A program made the position numbers and the translations under genes. The notes under the pieces were generated by a model. That model worked only from the letters and a program-made list of their open reading frames with translations. It made no database searches and had not been told where the DNA came from. Source: Planctomycetota bacterium (GTDB taxonomy: Bacteria > Planctomycetota > Planctomycetia > Pirellulales > PNKZ01). Taken from it: DNA of 37,954 bases. The DNA lies in the NCBI GenBank assembly GCA_017303535.1, contig JAFLCO010000015.1, positions 1 through 37,954 of the forward strand, given 5' to 3'. Shown here one piece after another: positions 11,001 to 17,160 of the stretch. Positions within the stretch are counted from its first letter, which is position 1. Every line of letters begins with the position of its first letter.

Positions 11001-11876
11001 ACTCCGGTCAGTCTGGGAAACAGCGTCAACAGCGCTAAAGACGAGCAAGCGACGCAGATTCTTGGCGATAGCAAAACGATTTTATTCAGCCGTGCCGGCG
11101 AACTGTTCCTAGCCGAGCCTGATGCCCGGGGAGTTTACGATCTGCGTCCGGTCACGTTGCCGCCGAGCCTGAAGACAAAGAAGTGCTGGCTTTCGCCCGA
11201 CGGCGCGACGCTTTATTTCGACGTCAAACGCGACTCCGACGACGACGAGAACTCGGTGAGCCTGATCCGCCGCGTGCCGAAGGCCAGAGCCGCCGAAACA
11301 ATCGATCGCCGAGTCGCCGAGCGGTTGCTTGCTCTAAACTTTCCCCTGAAGCTTTCCGTTGCGGGCAAGAAGCTGAAAGCTAAGCCGGGTTCGCCGTTGC
11401 CGGCCGAGCCGCTGGTCGTCACGGGCATCGATGGGGGCGCTTGGTATCCGGTGCCGCCCGCCGAGCTCGCAACGCTCATGAGCGACTTCCGCCGGCTCAC
11501 GAACGTGAACAACACCAACTTGCCGACGAAAGATTGCGACCTGTGGGCCGAGGCTTTCGCCTCCATGCCGAGCATCATGGCCGTCAACGCCTCGCGTTGC
11601 GACGAGTTGACCGACGTCGGCGCGGCCCACTTGGCACGCCTCCCCAAGCTGGAATACGCCAACATCAGCAGTAGCGCAAAGATTACGCGCGTCGGCCTCG
11701 CGGCATTTGAGAAGTGCAAAACGCTCACCACGATCGAACTCTGCGAACAGGCCGTGGCCGACGGCCGATACGTGCTCGCCGACATTCAGAAGCTGCAAGA
11801 CGCGCTGCCTAAGACTCGCATCGTGTTCGGCGGCGTGAAGCCGATCCCAGGCCTCAAACCGGCAGGCGCAAAGTAG
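5079..11876 (+). CDS. Giant transmembrane Ser/Thr protein kinase with LamG-like, PD40, FGE and NPCBM modules
   Basis: This is a 2265-residue Hanks-type kinase with a sensor-like region probably outside the membrane. The kinase domain spans about residues 72-335: glycine loop GAGGMGKVY, Lys102, HRD at 194-196, and DMG instead of DFG at 214-216. A single membrane helix lies at about 444-464. Then follow a LamG/concanavalin-like domain (about 519-695), PD40 propeller regions (about 747-1008 and 1037-1295), an FGE-sulfatase fold (about 1337-1614), an NPCBM-like domain (about 1637-1783), a third PD40 region (about 1806-2064) and a leucine-rich-like tail (about 2071-2258). The start is TTG; an in-frame ATG at 5130 is an alternative. 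The FGE domain lacks the catalytic cysteine pair. The next gene begins 1 base after the stop, so they are likely cotranscribed. Confidence 0.92.
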   Translation: MAQTVEQFGKTLAASGLMNSEEIKAFWAALKPEERPRDGDGFAQALVSAGKLTKFQAQELQAGRGGGLVMGDYLLLAEIGAGGMGKVYKAQHRRMKRVVALKVMSSAAMQDDAAVKRFQREVEAAARLEHPNIVTAYDSGEAGKVKYLVMQFVDGGDLSDFVKKSGAMPIEAAVGYLIQAAKGLAFAHAAGVVHRDIKPANLLLDKKGVVKILDMGLARIEDGDGLTATEQVMGTVDYMSPEQAAETKNADGRSDIYSLGCTLWYLLTAKKLYDGDTMISRLMKHRDAELPSLVKTRDDATWPLEQVLHKMIAKRPQDRYQSMDEVVAALEPFAGGGGNATGGGMGSSIGGGKAQSAELASFMQAMAGGKSAEAAKTAGSSASIAAKPATSTAVDATAAFSASEIGTDPKSQLHTRALPAIGAATAGAAKTQGKAVRKKSPPVKLIAGGLLGAAVLIAGIIVTIKNKDGEVVAELNAPAGASVTVTTTPAVSNLPAPPPPGAASSPAVAPPVAPPVPGDYVLKLTGWVKESGAAWVDVPSLLIPDVGPLTLEAYVTALGHNEGDVLGARSLRLGISGGKWAGWLNDDERTRFGMDPIEYHRRHHVALVRDTTEYRLYVNGRKIIARPIAKPDGPQPAAGASPLRIGGDSSQLRLDEIRVSQVARYNQDFTPAARFTPDAETLALYHCDEGTGATLKDSSGRGHDGKITKPQWTRSDGSPVPLAAATSATSWKPAGPALSGLQLAALLDSPDYEWTAPEILPGANSPDSERLSGISADERTLYFVRGQSDFLVSGRADVGVLFSPAEPLPSSVQFDVSRADAAMSADGLTCAWAQTSPRRHILWSERRSTTDPFGETHEFPQSGLLGVGHVAISPDGLTVLATVGGGDVYMWTRPALGKPFENNLRMPSPVSSPEWDMPCYVSDDRLLLIIMSQVGVDGRMRRQVRYFSRPAVDAEFAAGKLLGVPLGPAEGNDGNTGFYPSSDGQRLYFCTSLLPGGVGDKDIWVSHRVPKSSTHPTAEPGPSAAPKSNTLSIAELLDSPDYEWTAPENLGPTINGPGGEDNASLTGDLLRIVYRRKVGPGDTQFELCEAVRSTPNEPFGPPRVVSNLKGFHSYLAADGLTLVKAEQGPEKNDDLYLLRRATLGEPFGAAMELGPLANSPGDENMPTLSPDGLTLVFSSKRPSATNSDLWISRRKSQAESFGPAENVGPPVNSPDDENKGLLLADNRTLVFHRKNTWHMTFTNSAGISGTLPLLAHPFGDTTNVWLAPDGRTAYFSANLPGGLGGQDIYVTRRVPKNGPSPLPRPNLVVSNPEAYGPTARTAVNHQEAWAKHLGVPVEFTNDVGMKFRLIPPGEFQMGLGPEFTDEELKRLTSEKNDPIQKRLRSSRPAHPVRITRPFYMEVEEVTVGRYRDVVGQLRPEMETDPGKSLANYVTFADAITFCNKLSEREKKRPAYRMEGEQITLIDDADGYRLPTEAQWEYACRAGTNTFWYFGNDGGGVELTSDGDREFRRRCLAPNPFGLSALYAGSNEWCWDGTISAYEMPYSSAILSRRDDPREDVGPHRIKRGGANSDGGGAARRAINSFVRNSSPATEADGGLTSYSGLGRVVLPIIGPDPATSARASTESVSQSPAAGVVYLDDLPEVEFRVFANQGLGKHGKFREQAGVEKKILFRGKPTTHTLWMHPTQFSPAIAFARYQLDGRFATFAAEAGIPDGEIDPQSPIEFRVLGDGRELWKSPALTKRGESAEVSVNIQGVKELRLEVSRGAKNGNCHAVWLMPRLTPVGVPPAITPPADALSQIDRLLSDDYEWSAPESLGPAVNGANWNSSPALSDDQLCLIVLQGFGEGDKRTGLYEYRRQAVTEPWSVVKQLSDSNEDYPSLDPAGLILYSKTEGPKRSDGKTNRQLAVRSRTSRDANWGPATPLATLNTLEAEDRPVISPDGLTLVFSSSRPGGLGMLDLWIARRADLQAEWETPVSLGNSVNSAKDEQATQILGDSKTILFSRAGELFLAEPDARGVYDLRPVTLPPSLKTKKCWLSPDGATLYFDVKRDSDDDENSVSLIRRVPKARAAETIDRRVAERLLALNFPLKLSVAGKKLKAKPGSPLPAEPLVVTGIDGGAWYPVPPAELATLMSDFRRLTNVNNTNLPTKDCDLWAEAFASMPSIMAVNASRCDELTDVGAAHLARLPKLEYANISSSAKITRVGLAAFEKCKTLTTIELCEQAVADGRYVLADIQKLQDALPKTRIVFGGVKPIPGLKPAGAK

Positions 11877-11877
11877 A

Positions 11878-12654
11878 ATGCCGACCATGCCTTCGTCGCG
11901 AACCCTCCTGGCCTTCGTCGCGATCGCAATCTCCGGCTTCGGCCAAGCGTCGTCGAACATCGGCGCGAGCGAAGCGCCGCCGATCGTCGTCGACCGCGCG
12001 GGCTCCGAAATCTTTCCGGCGAGTTGGCTTACGAAGAAAATCGACGCTAAGGCCGAAGTTCTCCGTGACGCCGATCGTGAGCGAGCCCGCCGCATCATCG
12101 TCGCCGCGCTGGAGAAGTATCCGCCCGCGGTACTCGCGGCGAACCTCCAATCGGTCTACCTCGTCGGGCGGCTCGAATACAGCGGCGTCGTGACGGGAGG
12201 CACCAATTCTCGAGACGTCGTGTACGTCGTCGCGCCCGGCGACTACTCGTCGGCGAAAATCGAACGCATCTTTCACGCCGAGTTCTCCAGCATCCTGCTT
12301 CGCAACCATCGCCGGAGCTTCGCGGAGGAGGCGTGGCTAAAGATCAATCCGCCCGACTTTCGCTACCTCGGTTCCGGAGTACAAGCCGTGCGAGAGAAAC
12401 AGGCTTCCACCGCGCTGCAACCGGCCCTGCACGAACAAGGCTTCCTCAACAAGTACGGGCAGGCGAGCATCGAGGAAGACTTCAACTCGTTCGCCGGGCG
12501 CTTGCTCCTCGGCGATGCGCAACTTTGGGCGGCGGTCGAACGTTACCCCGCCGTCAAAGCCAAAGCCGACCATGTCATCGAGTTCTACGGTCGGCTCGAC
12601 CCCGGCTTTACGCCCGAGTTCTTTCAGTCGCTACAAGCGCCCGCCGGCCGATAG
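11878..12654 (+). CDS. Exported protein resembling a zinc metallopeptidase with a degenerate active site
   Basis: This is a 258-residue protein with a signal sequence (LLAFVAIAISGFGQA). The segment IERIFHAEFSSILLRN at about residues 128-143 sits where metallopeptidases of the Mx1 type have an HExxH helix. The later GFLNKYGQASIEEDFNSF resembles the downstream ED-F helix of that group. Here the motif reads AEFSS at residues 134-138: the glutamate is kept but both histidines are replaced, so zinc binding is doubtful. The family link is inferred from pattern memory. Its ATG starts one base after the kinase stop, suggesting translational coupling and a shared role. Another ATG at 11887 could also serve. 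Confidence 0.7.
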   Translation: MPTMPSSRTLLAFVAIAISGFGQASSNIGASEAPPIVVDRAGSEIFPASWLTKKIDAKAEVLRDADRERARRIIVAALEKYPPAVLAANLQSVYLVGRLEYSGVVTGGTNSRDVVYVVAPGDYSSAKIERIFHAEFSSILLRNHRRSFAEEAWLKINPPDFRYLGSGVQAVREKQASTALQPALHEQGFLNKYGQASIEEDFNSFAGRLLLGDAQLWAAVERYPAVKAKADHVIEFYGRLDPGFTPEFFQSLQAPAGR

Positions 12655-12663
12655 ATTCGGCCG
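12645..12663. terminator. Hairpin between convergent genes, terminator-like
   Basis: CGGCCGA (12645-12651) pairs with TCGGCCG (12657-12663) around a 5-base loop that contains the stop codon of the upstream gene. It lies in the 50-base gap between two convergent genes. There is no T-tract, so intrinsic termination is uncertain. Confidence 0.3.
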
Positions 12664-12704
12664 CGATCCGTCGGTCGCTTCGGGCGACGCCTCGACCGCC
12701 CGCG

Positions 12705-14282
12705 CTAACCGCCCTGGAGTTGCCGCAACACCGATTCCTCGTGCGCGAGTTTCTTGAGCGACGCGCCGATCTCGGGACTTACCCCGACGCGGTAGGCCGA
12801 CTTACCGCCGGTCGATGCCGCGGCCAGGGCCTGCTTCACGGCCGCGTCGGCGGCCGTCGCGGCTTGCTTGGCCTGCAACCGATCGTGCATTTCGCGCAGC
12901 GCCTTGCACTGCGCCGCGTAGCGGGCCACGGCGGCGGCGTAATCCGCATTCGCGTCGGCCAACCACCGCTCGACGTCCTCGCGCGACATGCTTACCAGCG
13001 TCAGCGCGTCGGCCGCCAGGTTCCGCGAAACGACCCCGTTGCGATGCTCGCGCCAGGTTTCCGAGTAGCGCATCATACTGCGGGCCTCGACCCGCGCCTG
13101 CAACGCTCCGGCCTGCGCCGCGGAGACGCGATCCAATTGCTTCTTCGCATCCTCGACCTCGCGCCGCGCGGCGAAGCAGGCCACGCGCATCCGCTCCAGC
13201 GTCGTCGTGAAGCGGGCAAACTGCGACTCTTCCGCCGCGACGAACACCGTTCCTCGGCGAACGAGCCCCTTCTGCTTCAATTGCGCTTCCAACTTAGCGA
13301 GCAGCGCCGCCTTGGGCACGGCTTGGGGAACCGCCCCCTGCACGCAGACGACGCGCATGCCGACGTGCAAATTGGACGTGTCCGGCGCCATCTTGCGCCG
13401 TGCGGCCGAGCGGTAGGCCGGCGCAAAAAAGTAGTTCATCCCGCCGCGAACGACGCGCTCGACGCCCTTCGCCGGACCGCTCGGATCACTTGTCGCGCCC
13501 CGGGCATAAGTTGCCGCATCGTACCAATCGGCGCACCATTCACGGACGTTGCCGGACATGTCGTACAGCCCCCAAGGATTCGGCTCGAGCGTTCCCACGG
13601 GCACGCTCGCCGCGCGCGGAGCCGTACCCGGCTTGGAATAATTCGTCCAGGCCGCCCCCTGCTTGCCTTTGCCGTCTCCCCAGAAAAACTTCGTCGTCGT
13701 CCCGGCGCGGCAGGCGTATTCCCATTCGGCCTCGGTGGGCAGGCGATACGATCGGCCTGCGGCGACCTCTTCTTCCAAGCTCGAAAGCTGCCGGCAGAAT
13801 TCGACGGCGTCGTTCCAGGAAACCAGATCGACCGGATGCCGCCCGGTTTCGAGGCCCTTCAACCAGTCCTTGCGCGTGCCGGTCGAGGAATGAGCGCTGG
13901 GGTTGAAGCCCATGACCGATTGAAACTCCTGCTGCGTCACTTCGTAAACGCCGAGCCGAAACTCCTTGGTGATCGTCACGCGATGTTGCGGGCCTTCGCT
14001 TTCGACGACCTCAATCTCTTCGCGACGAATCGCGTCGCCGTTCTCGCCGTCGCCCCGCTTTACCAATTGCGCAGTGCGCTCGGCGATTTCCTCGGGCGTC
14101 GCTCCCATTATGAATTCGCCCGCCGGAATCGTTCGAAACTTCATGCCGAGCGAGTTGACGATTTCGACCGTCGGCGAAGACTCGGGGGCGACGGCGCACA
14201 CGGTCGTCGCGGCGACCGAAAACATGACGAAAGTCGACAACGCGAAGACCTGCGAACGACCGACGGCGACGCGGCGCGACAT
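12705..14282 (-). CDS. Exported FGE-sulfatase-fold protein with coiled-coil tail
   Basis: This is a 525-residue protein. A signal peptide or membrane anchor lies at about residues 10-32. An FGE-sulfatase (SUMF1-like) domain follows at about 38-315: VNSLGMKFRTIPAGEFIMG, YEVTQQEF, YRLPTEAEWEYACRAGTTT, LYDMSGNVREWCADWY and RVVRGGMNY. True formylglycine-generating enzymes carry two cysteines soon after the RGG motif. Here that stretch reads RGGMNYFFAPAYRSAARR without cysteine, so oxidase activity is unlikely and a binding or structural role is more probable. Residues about 330-525 are charged and alanine-rich, with heptad-like spacing suggesting coiled coil. It is convergent with the operon ending at 12654. 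The large plus-strand frame opposite it is treated as antisense. Confidence 0.88.
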   Translation of the reverse strand: MSRRVAVGRSQVFALSTFVMFSVAATTVCAVAPESSPTVEIVNSLGMKFRTIPAGEFIMGATPEEIAERTAQLVKRGDGENGDAIRREEIEVVESEGPQHRVTITKEFRLGVYEVTQQEFQSVMGFNPSAHSSTGTRKDWLKGLETGRHPVDLVSWNDAVEFCRQLSSLEEEVAAGRSYRLPTEAEWEYACRAGTTTKFFWGDGKGKQGAAWTNYSKPGTAPRAASVPVGTLEPNPWGLYDMSGNVREWCADWYDAATYARGATSDPSGPAKGVERVVRGGMNYFFAPAYRSAARRKMAPDTSNLHVGMRVVCVQGAVPQAVPKAALLAKLEAQLKQKGLVRRGTVFVAAEESQFARFTTTLERMRVACFAARREVEDAKKQLDRVSAAQAGALQARVEARSMMRYSETWREHRNGVVSRNLAADALTLVSMSREDVERWLADANADYAAAVARYAAQCKALREMHDRLQAKQAATAADAAVKQALAAASTGGKSAYRVGVSPEIGASLKKLAHEESVLRQLQGG

Positions 14283-14980
14283 AGCGAGCTCCGAAAAAGA
14301 TTCGCGAACGGACGCGAGACGACTTGCAATGCCGAAAACCTTGCGGGCGAGCCGGCCGGGCCAAGTCGCCGCGGCGAAAACGGATGGGGAAACTCTTCGC
14401 TACGACCCCCGCAAAAGTAGTGGGTTTATCATACGCGGCCGCCGGCCGACAGGCAGTATCGCAGCCGAAAAATCCGCAACGATCAAGCGCGGCGAAACCC
14501 CAGCTTCGCGGCCCAGCCCGACGAAAACTTGCGGCTCGGCGCGAACCGTGGCCCGAAACAAGTCGCCGACGGTCGCCGGCCCGCGCGTTTCTATCCGCTG
14601 CCGTCGAAGCTGCTCCCCGCCATTGCCCGGGATGGATTTTCGGGCTTCGGCGGTTCGTCGCCGAGGGGCAGTATGAATTATCAAAAGGGTTGTTCTACGG
14701 CGGATCGCAGCCCCGGCGAACCCGCGAGATCGTCGCGGAAAACTTCCCGGTTTGGCTCGGCGAAGCGACGAGCCTCGTGCATCCCGATTCGCACACGGAC
14801 CTCGGCCGCTTGGCGTCGACAGACTTTGCGGAAGGCGGGCGAGGTGATCGATGCCGGAATCCGGATGCGCCGCGAGCCGGAACCCGGCGCGCGGTAGTCG
14901 AACGTCTTACGACGGCGGCGATTTGTCCATGTCGCCTCATCCGAGCCGGGCGTGAACTCGGCTACGGCTCAAAGAGCGGC
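14283..14980. other. Stretch of about 700 bases without a convincing gene
   Basis: Open frames exist on both strands but none has a recognisable domain, a good ribosome binding site or plausible composition. Frames at 14324-15097 (+) and 14400-14684 (-) are rich in Arg, Pro and Gly, as antisense or random GC-rich sequence is. On the minus strand TATGAT lies at 14428-14433 and could be a -10 element for the FGE gene starting at 14282, but I see no good -35. The promoter of that gene presumably lies here. Confidence 0.4.
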
Positions 14981-15035
14981 AAAGAAAAAACCGCGCCGCC
15001 CGCACCGACTTGTCGATCGGTGCGGGCAGACGCGG
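14981..15035 (-). terminator. Rho-independent terminator of the aerolysin-like gene
   Basis: On the minus strand a perfect 11-bp stem (14998-15008 with 15017-15027, 8-base loop), extended by CCGCG/CGCGG after a small internal loop, is followed by a T-run (A-tract at 14985-14990 on the plus strand). It begins about 30 bases after the stop codon at 15066. Confidence 0.85.
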
Positions 15036-15065
15036 TTCACCGGCGCGAATCGGTGAGCGTCTTGG

Positions 15066-16946
15066 CTACGGCAGCCGGCGGTACAGTTCGCCGTTGAAGC
15101 GGAAACCGGTTACCTGTCCGCGAGTGATCTCGATCGTGAAATCTCGAATTCCGTCGTTCACGTACGGATTGTCGGCGCCGGTTCGCAGCATCTTGTTGGC
15201 CAGATCAGGCGTGAGCGTCCAGCGTACGCCGGCGCTGTTGGTCCAGATCAGCGTGCCGTTCGGGCCGGAGGATATTCTTCCTTGGTGCCAAGGATCTTCG
15301 ACCGGGGTTCGCTCGTAGCTTCCTACGAGCGCTTCGCTCGACAGTCTTGTATCGGGCGTAGGCACCGGGCTAGGATTTGGGGCCGGTCCGGCGTCGCGGC
15401 CGCGCGTGTACAACTCGCCGTTGAAACGAAAGCCGGTCACGAGCGTACCGTTGGACTCAAGCGTGAAGTCACGAATGCCGTCGTTGACGTACGGATTGTC
15501 GGCGCCCGTTCGCAGCATCTTATTTGCGAAATCGGGCGTGAGCGTCCAACTGACGCCCGTGCTGTTGGTCCAAACGAAGTTGTTGTTCGCGCCGACGGTG
15601 ATGCGGCCTCGGTGCCACGGGTCTTCCACGGGATTGCGCTGATAGAATCCGGGCACGGTCACGACGTTGATCGGCCCCATCGGGCTAGGCGAAGGATTCG
15701 GCGCCGGTGAAGGAGCGGGCATAGGTGACGGAGTCGGCGCAGGCGCCGCGCCGCCGGTCACATAACCCTTGGCCTGCCATTGCTGCAACAAGCCGCCCGG
15801 TTTTAGGATTTCTTGTACTTCATCGGGATCTTTGGCGGAATAAAGTTGGAGAACTTCTTGCAGGTCGCTCAGCGGCACGGGCACGACGTTTCCATTTTCA
15901 TCTTTGTTCGGAATCTCGATGACGCGGCCGCGCGACAATTCCAGCAGCCCGCTGAACTTCCGCATCTGCAGCTTCGTTCCGCCCGTCGTGGCGTCGTACA
16001 CTTTGTAGGGAATTTTGATCTTGAGCGTATGGAACGCCCAACCTCGAGGCGGCGCGTTGTAAGTGCCGGTGATCGATTTCTGGACGTTGGATTCCATGAC
16101 TTCGCTGCGCTGTTCCGTAACGGCTTCTCCATAGGAAGCGGACAACTCGACGTCGCCCTTGAAAAAGAGAGCCTGGTATTCCGTCGAAATGGAAAGCCCG
16201 GTCTCCCACTGCTTCGTCGATTCCTTCCCGATCTGCGCGGACTGTGTTTCCGACAGGCTCCACGTTTGAGAGACCGACTGCGTGGAAGTGCTGCCGGGGT
16301 TTTCCACGAAAACGACGTCGTTGACGAAATCCGGATCCGTCGCCCTGGCAACAGTCGAGATCACGACTTTCGGACGTTTCGTCTCGACGAATACGAACTT
16401 CAAAGGACAGCGCGTTTCGCCGCACGTCAGCCAGCCGTTGTCTTCGATGTTCGAAAGGTAGCGATTCCCGTCGGCTCGGTTCTGCAGATAGACGACGTCC
16501 CCTTGGTTGACTACGCCGTCTCCCTTTTCGCGAAGGAGCCTCCACCACTGGCGGTTCCCTTCGCCTCCCTGCGACATGGGGACGTTAAAATAGACGTACA
16601 TGTTGCTGAACATATGGGGCCTGACGTAGCCCTCGTGGGTCGTCACCGAGGCTTCCAGGGCCACGATGTCGAAGTGCTGGAGCGGTCCTCCCGCTTTACC
16701 TTTGACGACGAAGGCAATCGCTTCCGTTCGATCGCCGGCATCTCCGCCGTGCCTTCCGCCGGGCCAGTTTTGCGAACTTTGGGGCTGAACGAACCAACGG
16801 TTCCCTCGGGCAAAGTGGATGTAGATTCTTTCGTCGTACTCCACCGGAATTTCGCTCTGTTGGGCGGCGGCGGGCAGGCATGTCGCCGCCACGATCGATA
16901 TCGCCGCCCAGAAACTCACTCTCCGACTCGCGCCAATCTGCAACAT
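15066..16946 (-). CDS. Secreted aerolysin-like protein with beta-trefoil-like N-terminus and duplicated C-terminal module
   Basis: This 626-residue protein has a signal peptide (about residues 12-29). Residues about 38-190 contain RIYIHFARGNRWF, GDVVYLQNRADGNRYLS and GWLTCGETRCPLKFVFVE, resembling beta-trefoil or fascin-like repeats that often bind sugars. Residues about 210-320 are a Ser/Thr/Gln-rich alternating stretch (TSTQSVSQTWSLSETQS, then GDVELSASYGEAVTEQ and VQKSITGTYNAPP). That is typical of the stem and insertion loop of aerolysin/ETX-MTX2 pore formers. A Pro/Ser linker (about 400-424) leads to two copies of an 81-residue module (433-513 and 542-622) joined by a second Pro-rich linker. 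The start at 16946 is supported by GGGAG seven bases upstream. A strong terminator follows the gene. Pore formation is inferred from pattern; a non-toxic lectin-like surface protein is the main alternative. Confidence 0.75.
   Translation of the reverse strand: MLQIGASRRVSFWAAISIVAATCLPAAAQQSEIPVEYDERIYIHFARGNRWFVQPQSSQNWPGGRHGGDAGDRTEAIAFVVKGKAGGPLQHFDIVALEASVTTHEGYVRPHMFSNMYVYFNVPMSQGGEGNRQWWRLLREKGDGVVNQGDVVYLQNRADGNRYLSNIEDNGWLTCGETRCPLKFVFVETKRPKVVISTVARATDPDFVNDVVFVENPGSTSTQSVSQTWSLSETQSAQIGKESTKQWETGLSISTEYQALFFKGDVELSASYGEAVTEQRSEVMESNVQKSITGTYNAPPRGWAFHTLKIKIPYKVYDATTGGTKLQMRKFSGLLELSRGRVIEIPNKDENGNVVPVPLSDLQEVLQLYSAKDPDEVQEILKPGGLLQQWQAKGYVTGGAAPAPTPSPMPAPSPAPNPSPSPMGPINVVTVPGFYQRNPVEDPWHRGRITVGANNNFVWTNSTGVSWTLTPDFANKMLRTGADNPYVNDGIRDFTLESNGTLVTGFRFNGELYTRGRDAGPAPNPSPVPTPDTRLSSEALVGSYERTPVEDPWHQGRISSGPNGTLIWTNSAGVRWTLTPDLANKMLRTGADNPYVNDGIRDFTIEITRGQVTGFRFNGELYRRLP
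15081..15650 (-). repeat. Tandem duplication of an 81-residue coding module
   Basis: The two copies are encoded at 15408-15650 and 15081-15323. Stretches such as NKMLRTGADNPYVNDGIRDF and VTGFRFNGELY are identical or nearly so, and the DNA is also highly similar. Each copy begins G-x-Y-x-R-x-PVEDPWH and ends with ELY. The copies are separated by a Pro-rich linker. Confidence 0.9.
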
Positions 16947-17054
16947 GACAAGCTCCCGAAAGTGTGAAGAGCGACGAGACGAAACCACTTACGGAGGTTT
17001 TCAACCGCCGAACACACTTGCGGCTCGGGCGGCGTTTCGTTTCTCGACTCTTAC

Positions 17055-17079
17055 GACCGGCGGGGTCATCTCGCCGGTC
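17055..17079. other. Perfect 8-bp intergenic hairpin
   Basis: GACCGGCG (17055-17062) pairs with CGCCGGTC (17072-17079) around 9 bases. It lies between the kinase stop (17161) and the start of the aerolysin-like gene (16946), with no T-tract on either side. It may be a dispersed repeat or a transcript processing or stabilising structure. Confidence 0.4.
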
Positions 17080-17116
17080 CTACACTCCTAACGCGGGAGT
17101 TGGACAGCACTTTTGG

Positions 17117-17157
17117 AAAAGTCGGCGGAGCGAGCCATAAGGCGCGGCGCGACTTTT
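17117..17157 (-). terminator. Terminator-like hairpin after the zinc-finger kinase gene
   Basis: AAAAGTCG (17117-17124) and CGACTTTT (17150-17157) form an 8-bp stem starting right after the stop codon at 17161. On the minus strand the stem ends in CGACTTTT. The loop is long (25 bases) and itself GC-rich, so the terminator is plausible but not ideal. Confidence 0.45.
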
Positions 17158-17160
17158 GAG

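Noticed and set aside
12333-14420. 695-codon plus-strand open frame
   Set aside because: It runs opposite the FGE-domain gene and overlaps the end of the preceding gene; its composition is Arg/Pro-rich and it shows no domain.
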